Both the position numbers and the translations under genes were made by a program. This document shows, in pieces, positions 8,782-17,570 of a stretch of DNA of 64,000 nucleotides. Below the pieces are notes generated by a model. It was not told the origin of the DNA, ran no database searches, and was given only the letters and a program-made list of their open reading frames with translations. The stretch is from assembly GCA_016715765.1 (NCBI GenBank), contig JADJZJ010000021.1:35930-99929 (forward strand), read 5' to 3'. The DNA comes from Opitutaceae bacterium (GTDB lineage: Bacteria > Verrucomicrobiota > Verrucomicrobiia > Opitutales > Opitutaceae). Each line of letters begins with the position of its first letter. The stretch's first letter is position 1.

Positions 8782-10542
8782 TCAAGCCTGCAGAAATTCC
8801 GCCCCGGCGGACTGGGCGGCGATCAATTGGGCAAAGACGCCTCCGCGGGCGTTGAGTTCCCTGAAGTTGCCCTCCTCGACGATGACGCCGTCGCGGAGGA
8901 CGATGATGCGGTCGGCGTTCTTGATGGTGCTGAGGCGGTGGGCGATGGTGATGACGGTGCGGCCCTGGGAGAGCCGGTCGAGGGCGTCCTGGATCAGGCG
9001 TTCGCTCTCGTAATCGAGGGCGGAGGTGGCCTCGTCGAGGATCAGGACGGGCGGATTGCGGAGGATGGAGCGGGCGATGGCGACCCGCTGGCGCTGGCCG
9101 CCGGAGAGGGCGACGCCCCGTTCGCCGACCGGGGTGCGGTAACCCTCGGGCATCTTCAGGATGAATTCCTCGGCGTTGGCGAGGCGGGCGGCCTCGCGGA
9201 TGTCGTCCTCCGTGGCGTCGGGCTTGGCGAAGCGGATGTTGTCGCCGATGGAACCGGAGAGGAGGATGCTGTCCTGCATCACGACCGCGAGCTGGCGGCG
9301 GACCCAGCGCATGTCCCAGTCGGCCTGCGGCACGCCGTCGATCAGGATGCGGCCGGTCGAGGGCGCGTAGAGCCCGAGGAGCAGGTTGGCGAGGGTGCTC
9401 TTGCCGGAGCCGGACGGGCCGACAAAGGCCACGTGCTCGCCGGGATGGATCGTCAGGTTCAGGTTTTTGATGACGGTCTTGTCGGGAGCGGTGGGGTAGT
9501 GGAACGAGACGCCCTCGTAAACGATGTCACCGTGGAGCCGGTCTTCGCGGCGCGTGCCGTGCCAGGTTTCAACGTAACGGGAATCGATGAGTTCCTTGAT
9601 GCTGGTGTAGCCCTCCTTGGCGGCGAAGTAGGGTTCGCTCAGGCCGATGAACATGTGGACGGGGCCGAGGATGTAGCCGAACCCGGCCATGAAGGCGAAG
9701 AGCGTGCCGATGGAGATCTCCCCCCGGATGGCCATGATGGCGCCGCCGGAGATCACGATGAGGGAGAGCAGCTGCATGCCGACATGGACGTAGGTGCCGA
9801 ACAGGGCGTTGACGTAGGACTGGGCGATGCGGCTGCGGGCGAAGGATTCGCTGCTGTGGTCGAGTTCGCGCTCGGCCTGGGCCTCCTCGCCGAAGCTGCG
9901 CACGAGGCGCAGGGCGGACATGTATTCCGAGGCCGTGCCGGTGAGCTTTTCCTGCGCCAGGCGGTTCTCGTTGTTCACCTGCTGGATGCGGACGAAGAAG
10001 AAATACTTCGCGGTGGCATAGACCGGGATGGCGAGCAGGAGGACCAGGAGCAGGAACCAGTTCATCCACGCCAGGATGGCCATGATGCAGATGCCCATGA
10101 GCAGGTTGGGCAGCAGCTGGTTCAGCACGGCGAAGAGCAGGCCCTCGATCTTCTGGGTGTCGAAGGCGTACTTGGAAAGCAGACGCCCGGTCTTCTGGCC
10201 GTCCAGGTAGCTGAAGCTGAGGAACTGCACGCGGAAAAAGATGCGGCTGCGCATCTCAACCATCAGGCGGGCCATGGTCTTGGCGATGGAATTGGCCCCC
10301 CAGACCGAGAAGCCGAAGTGCAGCACCAGGCAGACGACGAACCACAGGCTGTATTCCAGGACGCCGTCAATGCTCCCTTCCTTCAGGGGCTTGTCGACGA
10401 TGCGCTGGATCAGCAGCGTGCAGGGCGCGGCCGCCAGACTGCGCAGCAAAGCCAGGGCCACGCCGCCCCGGAAGCGCTGGCGGGAGGCCCAGAGATAGGC
10501 GAGGAGCGAGGGTTGATCGAGCGGGTTGGAAGGTTTGACCAT
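8782..10542 (-). CDS. ABC exporter, fused permease-ATPase (MsbA-like)
   Basis: This half-transporter of about 586 residues has six transmembrane helices (about 30-320) followed by an ATPase domain. Walker A is GPSGSGKSTL (about 378-387), the signature LSGGQRQRVAIARSI, Walker B PVLILDEATSALD and the H-loop TIAHRLST. It should homodimerise and export a lipid, peptide or drug. The preferred start is MVKPSNPLDQP; an ATG 12 nt upstream also fits. It follows the Gfo/Idh gene by 40 nt on the same strand, but nothing in the neighbouring sugar genes identifies the substrate. Confidence 0.93.
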   Translation of the reverse strand: MVKPSNPLDQPSLLAYLWASRQRFRGGVALALLRSLAAAPCTLLIQRIVDKPLKEGSIDGVLEYSLWFVVCLVLHFGFSVWGANSIAKTMARLMVEMRSRIFFRVQFLSFSYLDGQKTGRLLSKYAFDTQKIEGLLFAVLNQLLPNLLMGICIMAILAWMNWFLLLVLLLAIPVYATAKYFFFVRIQQVNNENRLAQEKLTGTASEYMSALRLVRSFGEEAQAERELDHSSESFARSRIAQSYVNALFGTYVHVGMQLLSLIVISGGAIMAIRGEISIGTLFAFMAGFGYILGPVHMFIGLSEPYFAAKEGYTSIKELIDSRYVETWHGTRREDRLHGDIVYEGVSFHYPTAPDKTVIKNLNLTIHPGEHVAFVGPSGSGKSTLANLLLGLYAPSTGRILIDGVPQADWDMRWVRRQLAVVMQDSILLSGSIGDNIRFAKPDATEDDIREAARLANAEEFILKMPEGYRTPVGERGVALSGGQRQRVAIARSILRNPPVLILDEATSALDYESERLIQDALDRLSQGRTVITIAHRLSTIKNADRIIVLRDGVIVEEGNFRELNARGGVFAQLIAAQSAGAEFLQA

Positions 10543-10582
10543 GGGGTGCGGCAAGCAGATGCCGCGCCGGGACCGCCGGGAA

Positions 10583-11677
10583 TCAGCCCTTTGTGCGCTT
10601 GGGGGCCAGGCCGCCGTGGATGGCGGTGTAGAAGGAATCGCCCGCCTGGATGCTGCCGCGCGTCACGGTGGTGCCGGTGTACGCGGATTTGTAGATGGCG
10701 GTCAGGAATTCCAGGGTGCGCCGGGCCTCGGGACCGCTGGTGAGCGGCGCCGTGCCGGCATCCATGTTTTCCACCATGGCGGTGAGCTGGGCGCCATGGG
10801 TGGAGCCGACATCCGGGGGGAAGGCGTTCCAGGCCGCCAGCATGTCGGTGGCGGTCACCGGATCGGCCGGCGTCAGTTTCCAGTTTTCCTTCTGGTAGGC
10901 GTAAAGGTGGGTCAGCTCGACGGTGGCGCGCTCGCAGTCGAGGCGGATGTAGGTTTCCTGACGGGGGCAGAGCGTGCTGTTGACGATGGAGGCGCGGGCG
11001 CCGCTGGCGAACTTCACGAGGGCCATCGAAACATCCTCCACCTCGATGGCATGGTGGAGCGTCTCCGCGATGGCGCGGACTTCCGTCCACTCGCCGAGCA
11101 GATGCAGCAGGTGGTCCATGGAATGGATGCCCTGGCTCATCGTCGGGCCGCCGAGCTCCGTGCTCCATTTGCCCCGCCACGGCACGGCGTAGTAGGCGGC
11201 ATCGCGATACCAGAGGGTGTTGCAGATGGCCACCAGGGGCCGGCCGAAGTGGCCGGCCTGCATCAGGCTCCGCACATGGGTGTTGGAGGTGGCGAACCGC
11301 ATCTGGAAGACGGAGGCGGTGCGCCGGCCGGTGCGCTTTTCCGCCTCGGCGATGCGGTCGAATTCGGCGAGCGAGGCGCAGAGGGGCTTCTCGCACATCA
11401 CCCAGGCGCCGGCCTCCATGGCCGCGATGCTCATGCCGGCATGCAGGCCCGGGGGGGCCGCGATGAGCACGATGTCGGGTTTTTCCACCGCCAGCATCGA
11501 GGTGTAATCCGTGTGCGCGGCCGGGATCTTGTGCCGGTCGCAAAAGGTGCGGGCGCGGGCGGCATCGATGTCGCAGGCGGCGGCAAGTTGCACGCGGCCA
11601 CCGGTGGACTGGACGGCGCGCACATGCGCGTCACCAATGCCGCCGGTGCCGACAAGAACGGCACGGTAGGTTTTCAT
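10583..11677 (-). CDS. Gfo/Idh/MocA family NAD(P)-dependent oxidoreductase
   Basis: This 364-residue enzyme has an N-terminal Rossmann fold with the dinucleotide loop GTGGIGDAH (about 10-18) and the family motif CEKPL (about 95-99), whose Lys is catalytic in characterised members. A C-terminal alpha/beta domain follows, with RQETYIRLDCERATVE. Family members oxidise sugars, inositols or sugar-derived lactones at a ring carbon. Only 7 nt separate it from the upstream symporter gene, so the two are very likely one operon, and its substrate may be what that symporter imports. Confidence 0.9.
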   Translation of the reverse strand: MKTYRAVLVGTGGIGDAHVRAVQSTGGRVQLAAACDIDAARARTFCDRHKIPAAHTDYTSMLAVEKPDIVLIAAPPGLHAGMSIAAMEAGAWVMCEKPLCASLAEFDRIAEAEKRTGRRTASVFQMRFATSNTHVRSLMQAGHFGRPLVAICNTLWYRDAAYYAVPWRGKWSTELGGPTMSQGIHSMDHLLHLLGEWTEVRAIAETLHHAIEVEDVSMALVKFASGARASIVNSTLCPRQETYIRLDCERATVELTHLYAYQKENWKLTPADPVTATDMLAAWNAFPPDVGSTHGAQLTAMVENMDAGTAPLTSGPEARRTLEFLTAIYKSAYTGTTVTRGSIQAGDSFYTAIHGGLAPKRTKG

Positions 11678-11684
11678 GGAAGGA

Positions 11685-13745
11685 TCAGTTGGCGGTCAAA
11701 ACCACGGGGGTCTGGCGCGGAGTGTAGATGGTCAGGCCCAGGAGGGATTGCGAGGGCGCCGGGAAGAACAGGCTGGCGAGGAAGCCCACGACGATGGTCG
11801 TGAGGTTCGCGATGAAGATGTAGAAGAACGGATGGACGGCATTGTAGCTCCAGGCCGTGAGGGTCAGCACCAGGCTGAAGCCCACGCCGATCATCGCCCC
11901 CTGCCAGTTGGCCCGCTTGGTGAACATGCCGAGGGCATAGCAGCCGGCGAAGCCGCCGCCCAGCAGGCCGCCCAGCGCAAAGGAGGTGTCCAGGGCCGAC
12001 TGAATGTCCGCCTTGGCCAGCAGCAGGGCGGTGCCGATGCCGATGCAGCCGCCCACCACCGTCACGATCTCGGCCAGCACCACGCTCTTCTTCTGCGTGG
12101 GATGCTTGGCGTAGCGCTCGTAAAAATCCACCGAGACCAGGGTGGCCACGCTGTTGATGCAGGCGGACAGGGTGGACATCGAGGCGGCGAAGATGCCGGC
12201 GATGATGAGGCCGGTCAGGCCGGCCGGCAGTTCGGCGGCGATGAACTGGGGGAAGGTGGAATCCACGCTGAGCATCGGGTTCAGGTGGGACGGATGCTGC
12301 TTGTAGTAAACGTAAAGGGCGGTGCCGATGCCGAAGAAGGTCAGGTTGCCGGGGATGACGATCGCGGCGAGCGTCCAGACGGACCAGCCGGCCTCCTTGT
12401 CGGACTTGGTGGAGAGCACGCGCTGCATCATCACCTGGTCCTGCGGATACACCAGCACCCCGAGAATGTTGAGCATCAGGAAGCCCCAGACCGTCGCCTG
12501 GGTGAGATTGAAATCCCAGTCAAAGGTGCGCAGCTTCTCGTCGGCGACGGCGATGCGAAACATTTCGCCCAACCCGCCGTCCACGTGGGTCACGATGTAG
12601 CCGAAGGCCACAAAGGCGCCGCCCAGCATCACCACCACCTGGATGAAGTCGGTCCAGATCACGGCCTTCATCCCGCCCATCGCGGTGTAGATGATGGTCA
12701 CCACGCCCATGATGAGGACTGCGTTCGTGACATTGATGCCGGTCACCGCCGACATGGCGAGGGAGGGCAGGAAGAGCACGATGCTCATGCGGCCGCCGAG
12801 CTGCAGCACGATGGCCAGCGCCGAGGCCAGCACCCGGATATGCGGGTGAAAGCGCATCTCCAGATAATGATAGACCGACATCAGGCTCAACCGGCGGATC
12901 AGGGGCACAATCCAGATGGCCACAAAAATGGTGCCGATCATGCCCACGACATTGTTGGCGAGATAGAGCCAGTTGGTGGCGAAGGATTTCGCCGGGGTGG
13001 CGATGTAGCTGATCGCGCTGGTGCCGGTGGCGTAGAGGCTGACGCCGGCCGCCCACCAGGGGATGTTGCGGCCCCCGAGGAAGAAGTCCCCGGTGTTTTT
13101 GTTCACCTTGTCCTGGCGGTAATAGTAGTAGCCGATGGCGGCCGTGAAGCCGAGGTAGAAGATGATGATCGCCCAATCGACCGGCTTGAGCAGACGCTTG
13201 TTCAGGCCGACGTAGAGGTGGGTGTTGGTCTCGATGCCCTGCGCGCTGCGCGCCGTGATGATGAAGCCGGTCGGCGTCGGCTGCACCGCCTGCAGGGTGC
13301 CCGGAATCGCGAAGGTGCCGATCTTGGCCCAGGTATCCGTGATGGTGTGGTAGGTGTAAAAAGTGGCGAGGCCGCTGCCGTCCACCCCGAGGGCGAGCAC
13401 ATGGGCCTGACCGCCGGGTTGCACCGCGGTCAGCGGCGCCGGCGGATTGGCCGCGCGGCGCCAGCCATCCTGATTGTGCCGCAGCCAGACCTGGGCGCCA
13501 CCGGGGGCGTCGGCGAGCACCCACATCGAATCGTTCCGGAAAAGCTGGCCGCGCGGCGTCAATCCGGCGGCGTCGCCGGTGAGTTCCGGCAACGTGACGT
13601 CGGCGGGAACGGCCGCGATATTCTTTGCTTCCTCGACGGAAACCGGGGTGCTGCTAAGGGCAACCTGGGCATTGACCTGAGTCAGACAACCACAAGCCAG
13701 AATGACGAAAAGCAAGGTGCGGGCGCGGCGGAAAACCGGAGTCAT
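11685..13745 (-). CDS. Sodium:solute symporter with an extra periplasmic N-terminal domain
   Basis: The product of about 686 residues combines a signal sequence, roughly 140 residues of beta-rich extracytoplasmic sequence (repeats such as QVWLRHNQDGWRRA and FYTYHTITDTWAKIG, which look like Kelch or propeller blades) and a full SSS-family symporter of 13-14 helices. The SSS part has the expected GGRNIPWWAAGVSLYATG region after the first helix. Similar propeller-symporter fusions are known near sialic-acid and sugar genes. The start is set at MTPVFRRARTLL, where GGGA precedes ATG; two upstream Met codons have no ribosome site. The next gene downstream, a Gfo/Idh enzyme, follows after 7 nt. Confidence 0.88.
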   Translation of the reverse strand: MTPVFRRARTLLFVILACGCLTQVNAQVALSSTPVSVEEAKNIAAVPADVTLPELTGDAAGLTPRGQLFRNDSMWVLADAPGGAQVWLRHNQDGWRRAANPPAPLTAVQPGGQAHVLALGVDGSGLATFYTYHTITDTWAKIGTFAIPGTLQAVQPTPTGFIITARSAQGIETNTHLYVGLNKRLLKPVDWAIIIFYLGFTAAIGYYYYRQDKVNKNTGDFFLGGRNIPWWAAGVSLYATGTSAISYIATPAKSFATNWLYLANNVVGMIGTIFVAIWIVPLIRRLSLMSVYHYLEMRFHPHIRVLASALAIVLQLGGRMSIVLFLPSLAMSAVTGINVTNAVLIMGVVTIIYTAMGGMKAVIWTDFIQVVVMLGGAFVAFGYIVTHVDGGLGEMFRIAVADEKLRTFDWDFNLTQATVWGFLMLNILGVLVYPQDQVMMQRVLSTKSDKEAGWSVWTLAAIVIPGNLTFFGIGTALYVYYKQHPSHLNPMLSVDSTFPQFIAAELPAGLTGLIIAGIFAASMSTLSACINSVATLVSVDFYERYAKHPTQKKSVVLAEIVTVVGGCIGIGTALLLAKADIQSALDTSFALGGLLGGGFAGCYALGMFTKRANWQGAMIGVGFSLVLTLTAWSYNAVHPFFYIFIANLTTIVVGFLASLFFPAPSQSLLGLTIYTPRQTPVVLTAN

Positions 13746-13778
13746 ATTCCCAAGCATCACGGCAGCAGCCATTGATTT

Positions 13779-15218
13779 TCAAGGTGCGATTTCATGATTA
13801 TACAGCGCAGCCCATGCAATGAAGCCGCGGGCGGTCGCGCAGACCAAACGGGCACGAATGCCGGGTCCGGGCGCCCAGCAGGGTGCCGGCAGCGACCTGG
13901 CGCCCGGATCAGCGCCAGCGAGTGCCAGGATTGCATTTTCGCCGGTCAGGCGCTTTTCCTTCGGGAGCGAATGCGGGGTCCGGCCACCGTAAATGGCGGC
14001 GCATTGCTTGAATTTCTCCTGCGTGGCGCGGACGAATTCCTCGGTCGGCCGCTTTTCATCGAAAAGCGCCATCATTTCCGGCAGCCAGCGATGGCCGTAA
14101 CGGACATGGTTCTGCTCGTCGTTGCGGTCGAAGGCCAGCAGGGTGTCGGCCTCGAAATCGCTGAGCTCGCGCACGCGGTCCATCACATGGGCCTTGGTCG
14201 GGAAGCTGCCGGCCTCGAACTCCATCGTCATCATGGCATAACGCTCGTGCGGAGGCATTTGAATGAGGATGTTGTAGAGATCGAGCGAGTGCTCGACCGT
14301 CATGAGGTCCACGCCGAGCTTGGGCAGTTGCCGGAAGCCGAACTGGCTGTGGCGCGACTCATCCCAGAGGTGGCGGGCCAGGTCGTGGTGCAGGTCGAAG
14401 GGCGCCTGGGGGGTTTCGATGAACACGGTGGCGAGGTAGTCGATCGCATCCATCTCCATCATCAGCCACACGTACACCATGAGACGGATGACGCGCGCGT
14501 CGGTCTTGGGGTCGGTGAGCCACGGCCGCACGATGGGATCCTCGGTGGGATCGTAGCCGAAGACACTGGAGCAAATGGGATACTTGCCGCGGTTGCAGGT
14601 GGCCGGATGCCGGTAGGGCGTCACGTGCTGCTGCCAGACGTAGCCGGCGGCCAGCGGCAGGCGGGTTTCCTGGCCGAGCCAGCCGCCGAGATCATCGAGG
14701 GCCTGGGTAAGATGCAGGTGCCATTCGCGGGCCTCGACGCCCTGGAGGTAGGGGGCGATTTCGCGGAGGTGGCGTTCCTCGTCGGCGATGAATTCCTCGA
14801 CCAGCTTCTTCGACGGCCAGTCGGCGAGGTGGTCCGTGACCTTGAGATAATGACGGTAGGCGGCCAGCAGCGCGGGCTTGAGCACCGTGTAAAAACCGGC
14901 GGTGAGCACCAGCGGATCGGATTGGGCGTGGCCGACAGCTTCGACGAAGATGCGGCGGACGGAGTCGCGGACGTCCTCGCCGGCCCCAAAGCCGGAGAGT
15001 TCACGCCCACGCTCGCGGATGAAACGGGCATGGCCGGCGGATTCCCAGGCATGCTGGCAGACGAGGTATTTCAGCTCCGGCTCGCCCACGCGGTAAACGA
15101 GGGTCGTGACTGTGCGGAGGAACTCGCGCTCCACCTCGAAGAGGAGGCGCAGGAGGCGGGTCATTTCGTTGACCGCGGCCATGCGGTTGGAGGCGGGAGA
15201 AGCAGTGGAGGTGGCCAT
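13779..15218 (-). CDS. Double ferritin-like diiron protein, function unknown
   Basis: This 479-residue soluble protein holds two sets of metal-ligand patterns. The first is E32, QHAWESAGH (56-63) and DEERHLREI (about 146-154). The second is HLWDESRHSQFG (about 285-296) and NDEQNHVRYGHRWL. The spacing of E, E-x-x-H, E, E-x-x-H implies two four-helix bundles of ferritin-like type, and either could bind a di-metal centre. The last 45 or so residues are Pro/Ala-rich, unlike the rest, and overlap a small inverted GC repeat (13855-13910), so the terminus may be altered. It precedes the symporter by 33 nt and follows a PhyH-type oxygenase gene. Function unknown. Confidence 0.72.
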   Translation of the reverse strand: MATSTASPASNRMAAVNEMTRLLRLLFEVEREFLRTVTTLVYRVGEPELKYLVCQHAWESAGHARFIRERGRELSGFGAGEDVRDSVRRIFVEAVGHAQSDPLVLTAGFYTVLKPALLAAYRHYLKVTDHLADWPSKKLVEEFIADEERHLREIAPYLQGVEAREWHLHLTQALDDLGGWLGQETRLPLAAGYVWQQHVTPYRHPATCNRGKYPICSSVFGYDPTEDPIVRPWLTDPKTDARVIRLMVYVWLMMEMDAIDYLATVFIETPQAPFDLHHDLARHLWDESRHSQFGFRQLPKLGVDLMTVEHSLDLYNILIQMPPHERYAMMTMEFEAGSFPTKAHVMDRVRELSDFEADTLLAFDRNDEQNHVRYGHRWLPEMMALFDEKRPTEEFVRATQEKFKQCAAIYGGRTPHSLPKEKRLTGENAILALAGADPGARSLPAPCWAPGPGIRARLVCATARGFIAWAALYNHEIAP

Positions 15219-15324
15219 GGGGATGGGAGGACTTAAGGTATATGAAGTAAGAGCGAAAAGGTCCGAGAACGCGCAGTGGGGAAGGGTGCGGGAACGTGTC
15301 GTTTAACCTCGCTACCGACAGATT

Positions 15325-15391
15325 GTAGGGCGGGGTCTCCGAACCCCGCCGTCTTGGTTTGCCGAGGCGGGGTTCGGAGACCCCGCCCTAC
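15325..15391. repeat. Family A paired REP-like hairpin
   Basis: Perfect 26-bp arms (15325-15350 and 15366-15391) start GTAGGGCGGGGTCTCC. Each arm is itself a hairpin (GGCGGGGT / ACCCCGCC). Family A is the most frequent in the window, with copies at 17969, 27234, 36754, 51432 and 60112, each with a facing partner. It sits between the PhyH-like and ferritin-like genes. Confidence 0.9.
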
Positions 15392-15405
15392 AATCATGTC
15401 AGCGC

Positions 15406-16326
15406 TCAGCAGATCAGGCCGCGCTTGCCGTTGGGTCCGTGGGCGGGCGGGTTGGCGCCGACCCAGCGCTCGTCAATGGGTTCGGAGGCACGCTGATACC
15501 GGCTGTCGCTGGAGATGCGCAGGCGGTTGGGCGTCTGGTTGTCGAGCGAGGCGTGGACCATGAACATGCCGAAGGTGAGGAAGTCGCCGGGCTCGTACTC
15601 GGTCACCATCCAGCGGCCGCCAAACTTGTTGCGGACCGCCGGCGGGTTGTGGGAAAGCGTGCCGGTGAAGGTCCACTTGCCTTCCTTCACCTTGGCGACG
15701 TCGGCGTTCTTGTTTTCGCAGTAGGCATCCACGTCGCGATAAACGTACTTTTCCAGCAGATCCATGCGCTTGTGCGAACCCTCGAGCACCATGAGGCCGC
15801 CGAGTTCGTAGGAGGTTTCACCGTAGGGCAGCCAGCAGGTCATGTGCTTGTGCGTGCCGCGGCCCATGTAGGGCAGGTCGCAGTGTGGATTGGTGCCCTT
15901 GCCCGGGCCGATGGCGCGCAGCCAGGTGTAGTCGTAGTGACGGACGTCCTCGGCGAAGAACTTGCGGTAGAACTCGATCAGCCGGCCGCTGTAGAGCAGG
16001 CGCTGCACGGGCTCGCAGCCGTTGGTGATCTCGGGCTTGAAGACGTAGCCGGAGTTCGGCTTGGCGATGCCCTCGATCGCGGGATGGTTCTCGTCGAGCA
16101 CGCCGGCGGCCGCGAGGCGGTCGGTGAGCGCGGCGCGGGCTTCCAGCACCTGGTCGCGGTCGAGGTAGCCCTTCATGTAAAGGTACCCGTCCTCGGCGAA
16201 GCGCTGGCGCAGTTCCACGACGTCGTTGGCCGCGTCGGAGGAATCGCGCATCAGGGCGATCCGGTCATCGGCCATGTCGAGGGCGTGGCCGTAGGAAATG
16301 ATCTGGGGCAGGGTGGCAGTGCTCAT
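15406..16326 (-). CDS. Phytanoyl-CoA dioxygenase (PhyH) family Fe(II)/2-oxoglutarate oxygenase
   Basis: The product of about 306 residues has the two-His-one-carboxylate triad of the family. His-x-Asp is in NPHCDLPYMG (about 147-149), and the distal His is in MFMVHASLDN (about 257), followed by the 2-oxoglutarate-binding Arg in NRLRISSDSR. It should hydroxylate a small molecule in the cytoplasm using oxygen and 2-oxoglutarate. The start is MSTATLPQ; upstream codons encode a cysteine-rich leader that does not look real. It is divergent from an AraC regulator, with a 130-nt shared control region, and heads the minus-strand run that includes a diiron protein. Confidence 0.88.
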   Translation of the reverse strand: MSTATLPQIISYGHALDMADDRIALMRDSSDAANDVVELRQRFAEDGYLYMKGYLDRDQVLEARAALTDRLAAAGVLDENHPAIEGIAKPNSGYVFKPEITNGCEPVQRLLYSGRLIEFYRKFFAEDVRHYDYTWLRAIGPGKGTNPHCDLPYMGRGTHKHMTCWLPYGETSYELGGLMVLEGSHKRMDLLEKYVYRDVDAYCENKNADVAKVKEGKWTFTGTLSHNPPAVRNKFGGRWMVTEYEPGDFLTFGMFMVHASLDNQTPNRLRISSDSRYQRASEPIDERWVGANPPAHGPNGKRGLIC

Positions 16327-16456
16327 GTGGTGTGAAAGGGTGCGGGCTTGGCCGCACAGGAGGGGGGCTGGGTGGCCAAGGCGGCAGAAGATACACGGTG
16401 ATCGGCCCGGACAAAATGGTTGAAATGAGATTTGGCATGTAGATTTTGGGTCCGGC
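16327..16456. promoter_or_regulatory. Divergent promoter region, PhyH-like gene / AraC regulator
   Basis: These 130 nt separate two start codons that face away from each other, so both promoters and the AraC operator should lie here. I see no clear sigma-70 boxes or strong inverted repeat. The placement is inference from gene arrangement. Confidence 0.4.
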
Positions 16457-17311
16457 ATGCCTTCTACCCCGAATTCCATCCGCAATGAGCCATGGCTGGA
16501 GAGCCCGCTGCGCACCGGCGCGGGAGAACTGCAGCTCGCCGGTGTCCTGCAGAATGTGCACGGGTTGGATCCCAAGGCGATGCGTGTTTTGGGAAGCTAT
16601 TCCTTGATCTACATGGTGAACGTCGACGGCTATTACTGCGATAGCAACGGCGGACGGGCGGATCTGCGCACCGGCGACCTGGTGGTCATTTTCCCGGAGC
16701 TGGCGCACGCCTACGGACCCAAGAAGGGGCAGACATGGACCCAGATTTACGTCGTCTTCAACGGACCGCAGTTCGATTTCCTGCGCAGCCGGGGCATCCT
16801 CGATCCGGCGCGTCCGGTCTGGCACCTGGAGCCGGTGGATTACTGGAGCCGGCGGCTGGAAGAGGTGGTGGCCGGGGACGCCCGGCACACCGAGGCGGCG
16901 GCGATGCGGGCCATGGGGAGGTTTCTCCACCTGGTCTGCGACATGGCGGCGGCGGATGCGGAGGCGCGGCTCCGGCCGGAGCGCGACGAGTGGTTCGACG
17001 AAAGCCAGCGCCTGCTGGGCAATCCCAACGGGCGCACCTGGCTGACGCCGCAGCAGGTGGCGCGGGAGGTGGGGCTGAACTACGACAATTTCCGGAAGCA
17101 GTTTGCGCTCCGCCTCGGCCTGTCCCCGGGCCAGTTCCAGAAGCGCAAGCGCATCGACCGGGCCTGCGCGGCGATTTACCAGGGCAGCCACGGCTTCAAG
17201 GAACTCGCCGAGGAACTGGAGTTCTGCGACGTGTTTCATTTCTCCAAGGCCTTCAAGCAGGTGATGGGGATGACGCCATCGGACTTCCGCAAGAAGGCGC
17301 ACGGGGGGTGA
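16457..17311 (+). CDS. AraC-family transcriptional regulator
   Basis: This 284-residue regulator has an N-terminal cupin-like sensor domain (about 20-140, including LRTGDLVVIFPELAHAYG, the typical strand-turn with His) and a C-terminal pair of helix-turn-helices (about 190-280). The second ends in the family hallmark FHFSKAFKQVMGMTPSDFRKK. Members of this kind bind a sugar or similar ligand and usually activate a neighbouring operon. It is divergent from the PhyH-like gene, which is the likely first target. Confidence 0.9.
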   Translation: MPSTPNSIRNEPWLESPLRTGAGELQLAGVLQNVHGLDPKAMRVLGSYSLIYMVNVDGYYCDSNGGRADLRTGDLVVIFPELAHAYGPKKGQTWTQIYVVFNGPQFDFLRSRGILDPARPVWHLEPVDYWSRRLEEVVAGDARHTEAAAMRAMGRFLHLVCDMAAADAEARLRPERDEWFDESQRLLGNPNGRTWLTPQQVAREVGLNYDNFRKQFALRLGLSPGQFQKRKRIDRACAAIYQGSHGFKELAEELEFCDVFHFSKAFKQVMGMTPSDFRKKAHGG

Positions 17312-17381
17312 AACCGCGTCATAGTTTTGCTCCGGACTAGCGGCCGGTTGACTTGGATTCCCGCGGTCGCACCGTGAGGGC

Positions 17382-17570
17382 ATGAACCCCAAGTCGCGCA
17401 AAGTCGAAGAACCGGCCGCGCCTTATATTGCCAAGCGGCCGGCGAAGAAAGGGATGGGAAGAAAATTATCCAAACCCGAAGTGAGAGCGGCGGGTGACGC
17501 AGCCTTTGACCGAGTCGCTGGCAAAATTTTCTCCGAGCGGAAAGAGTTGCTGCGCAAGCTCGCCCAGTGA
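17382..17570 (+). CDS. Putative antitoxin partner of the Doc/Fic toxin
   Basis: The 62-residue basic protein (many Lys/Arg, pattern AKRPAKKGMGRKLSKPE then a C-terminal helix IFSERKELLRKLAQ) overlaps the Doc-like toxin start by 4 nt (GTGA). Small size, position upstream and overlap are the standard layout of a type II toxin-antitoxin pair, in which the antitoxin binds the toxin and the promoter. I see no obvious Phd or ribbon-helix-helix motif, so the antitoxin class is open. Confidence 0.7.
   Translation: MNPKSRKVEEPAAPYIAKRPAKKGMGRKLSKPEVRAAGDAAFDRVAGKIFSERKELLRKLAQ

Noticed and set aside
8593..10743. Long plus-strand open frame of 716 codons opposite the MsbA-like gene
   Set aside because: It is an antisense shadow in high-GC sequence: its translation is rich in Asp/Gly/Val without motifs, whereas the minus strand gives a complete ABC exporter.
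11676..13775. Plus-strand open frame of 699 codons opposite the symporter
   Set aside because: The translation is dominated by His, Asp, Gly and Gln. The symporter on the minus strand is fully supported by transmembrane pattern.
13779..13950. A third frameshift at the end of the ferritin-like gene
   Set aside because: The +1 frame stops almost at once (after RKSA) and no family end could be recognised, so an unusual natural tail is as likely. Kept only as a remark in the gene entry.
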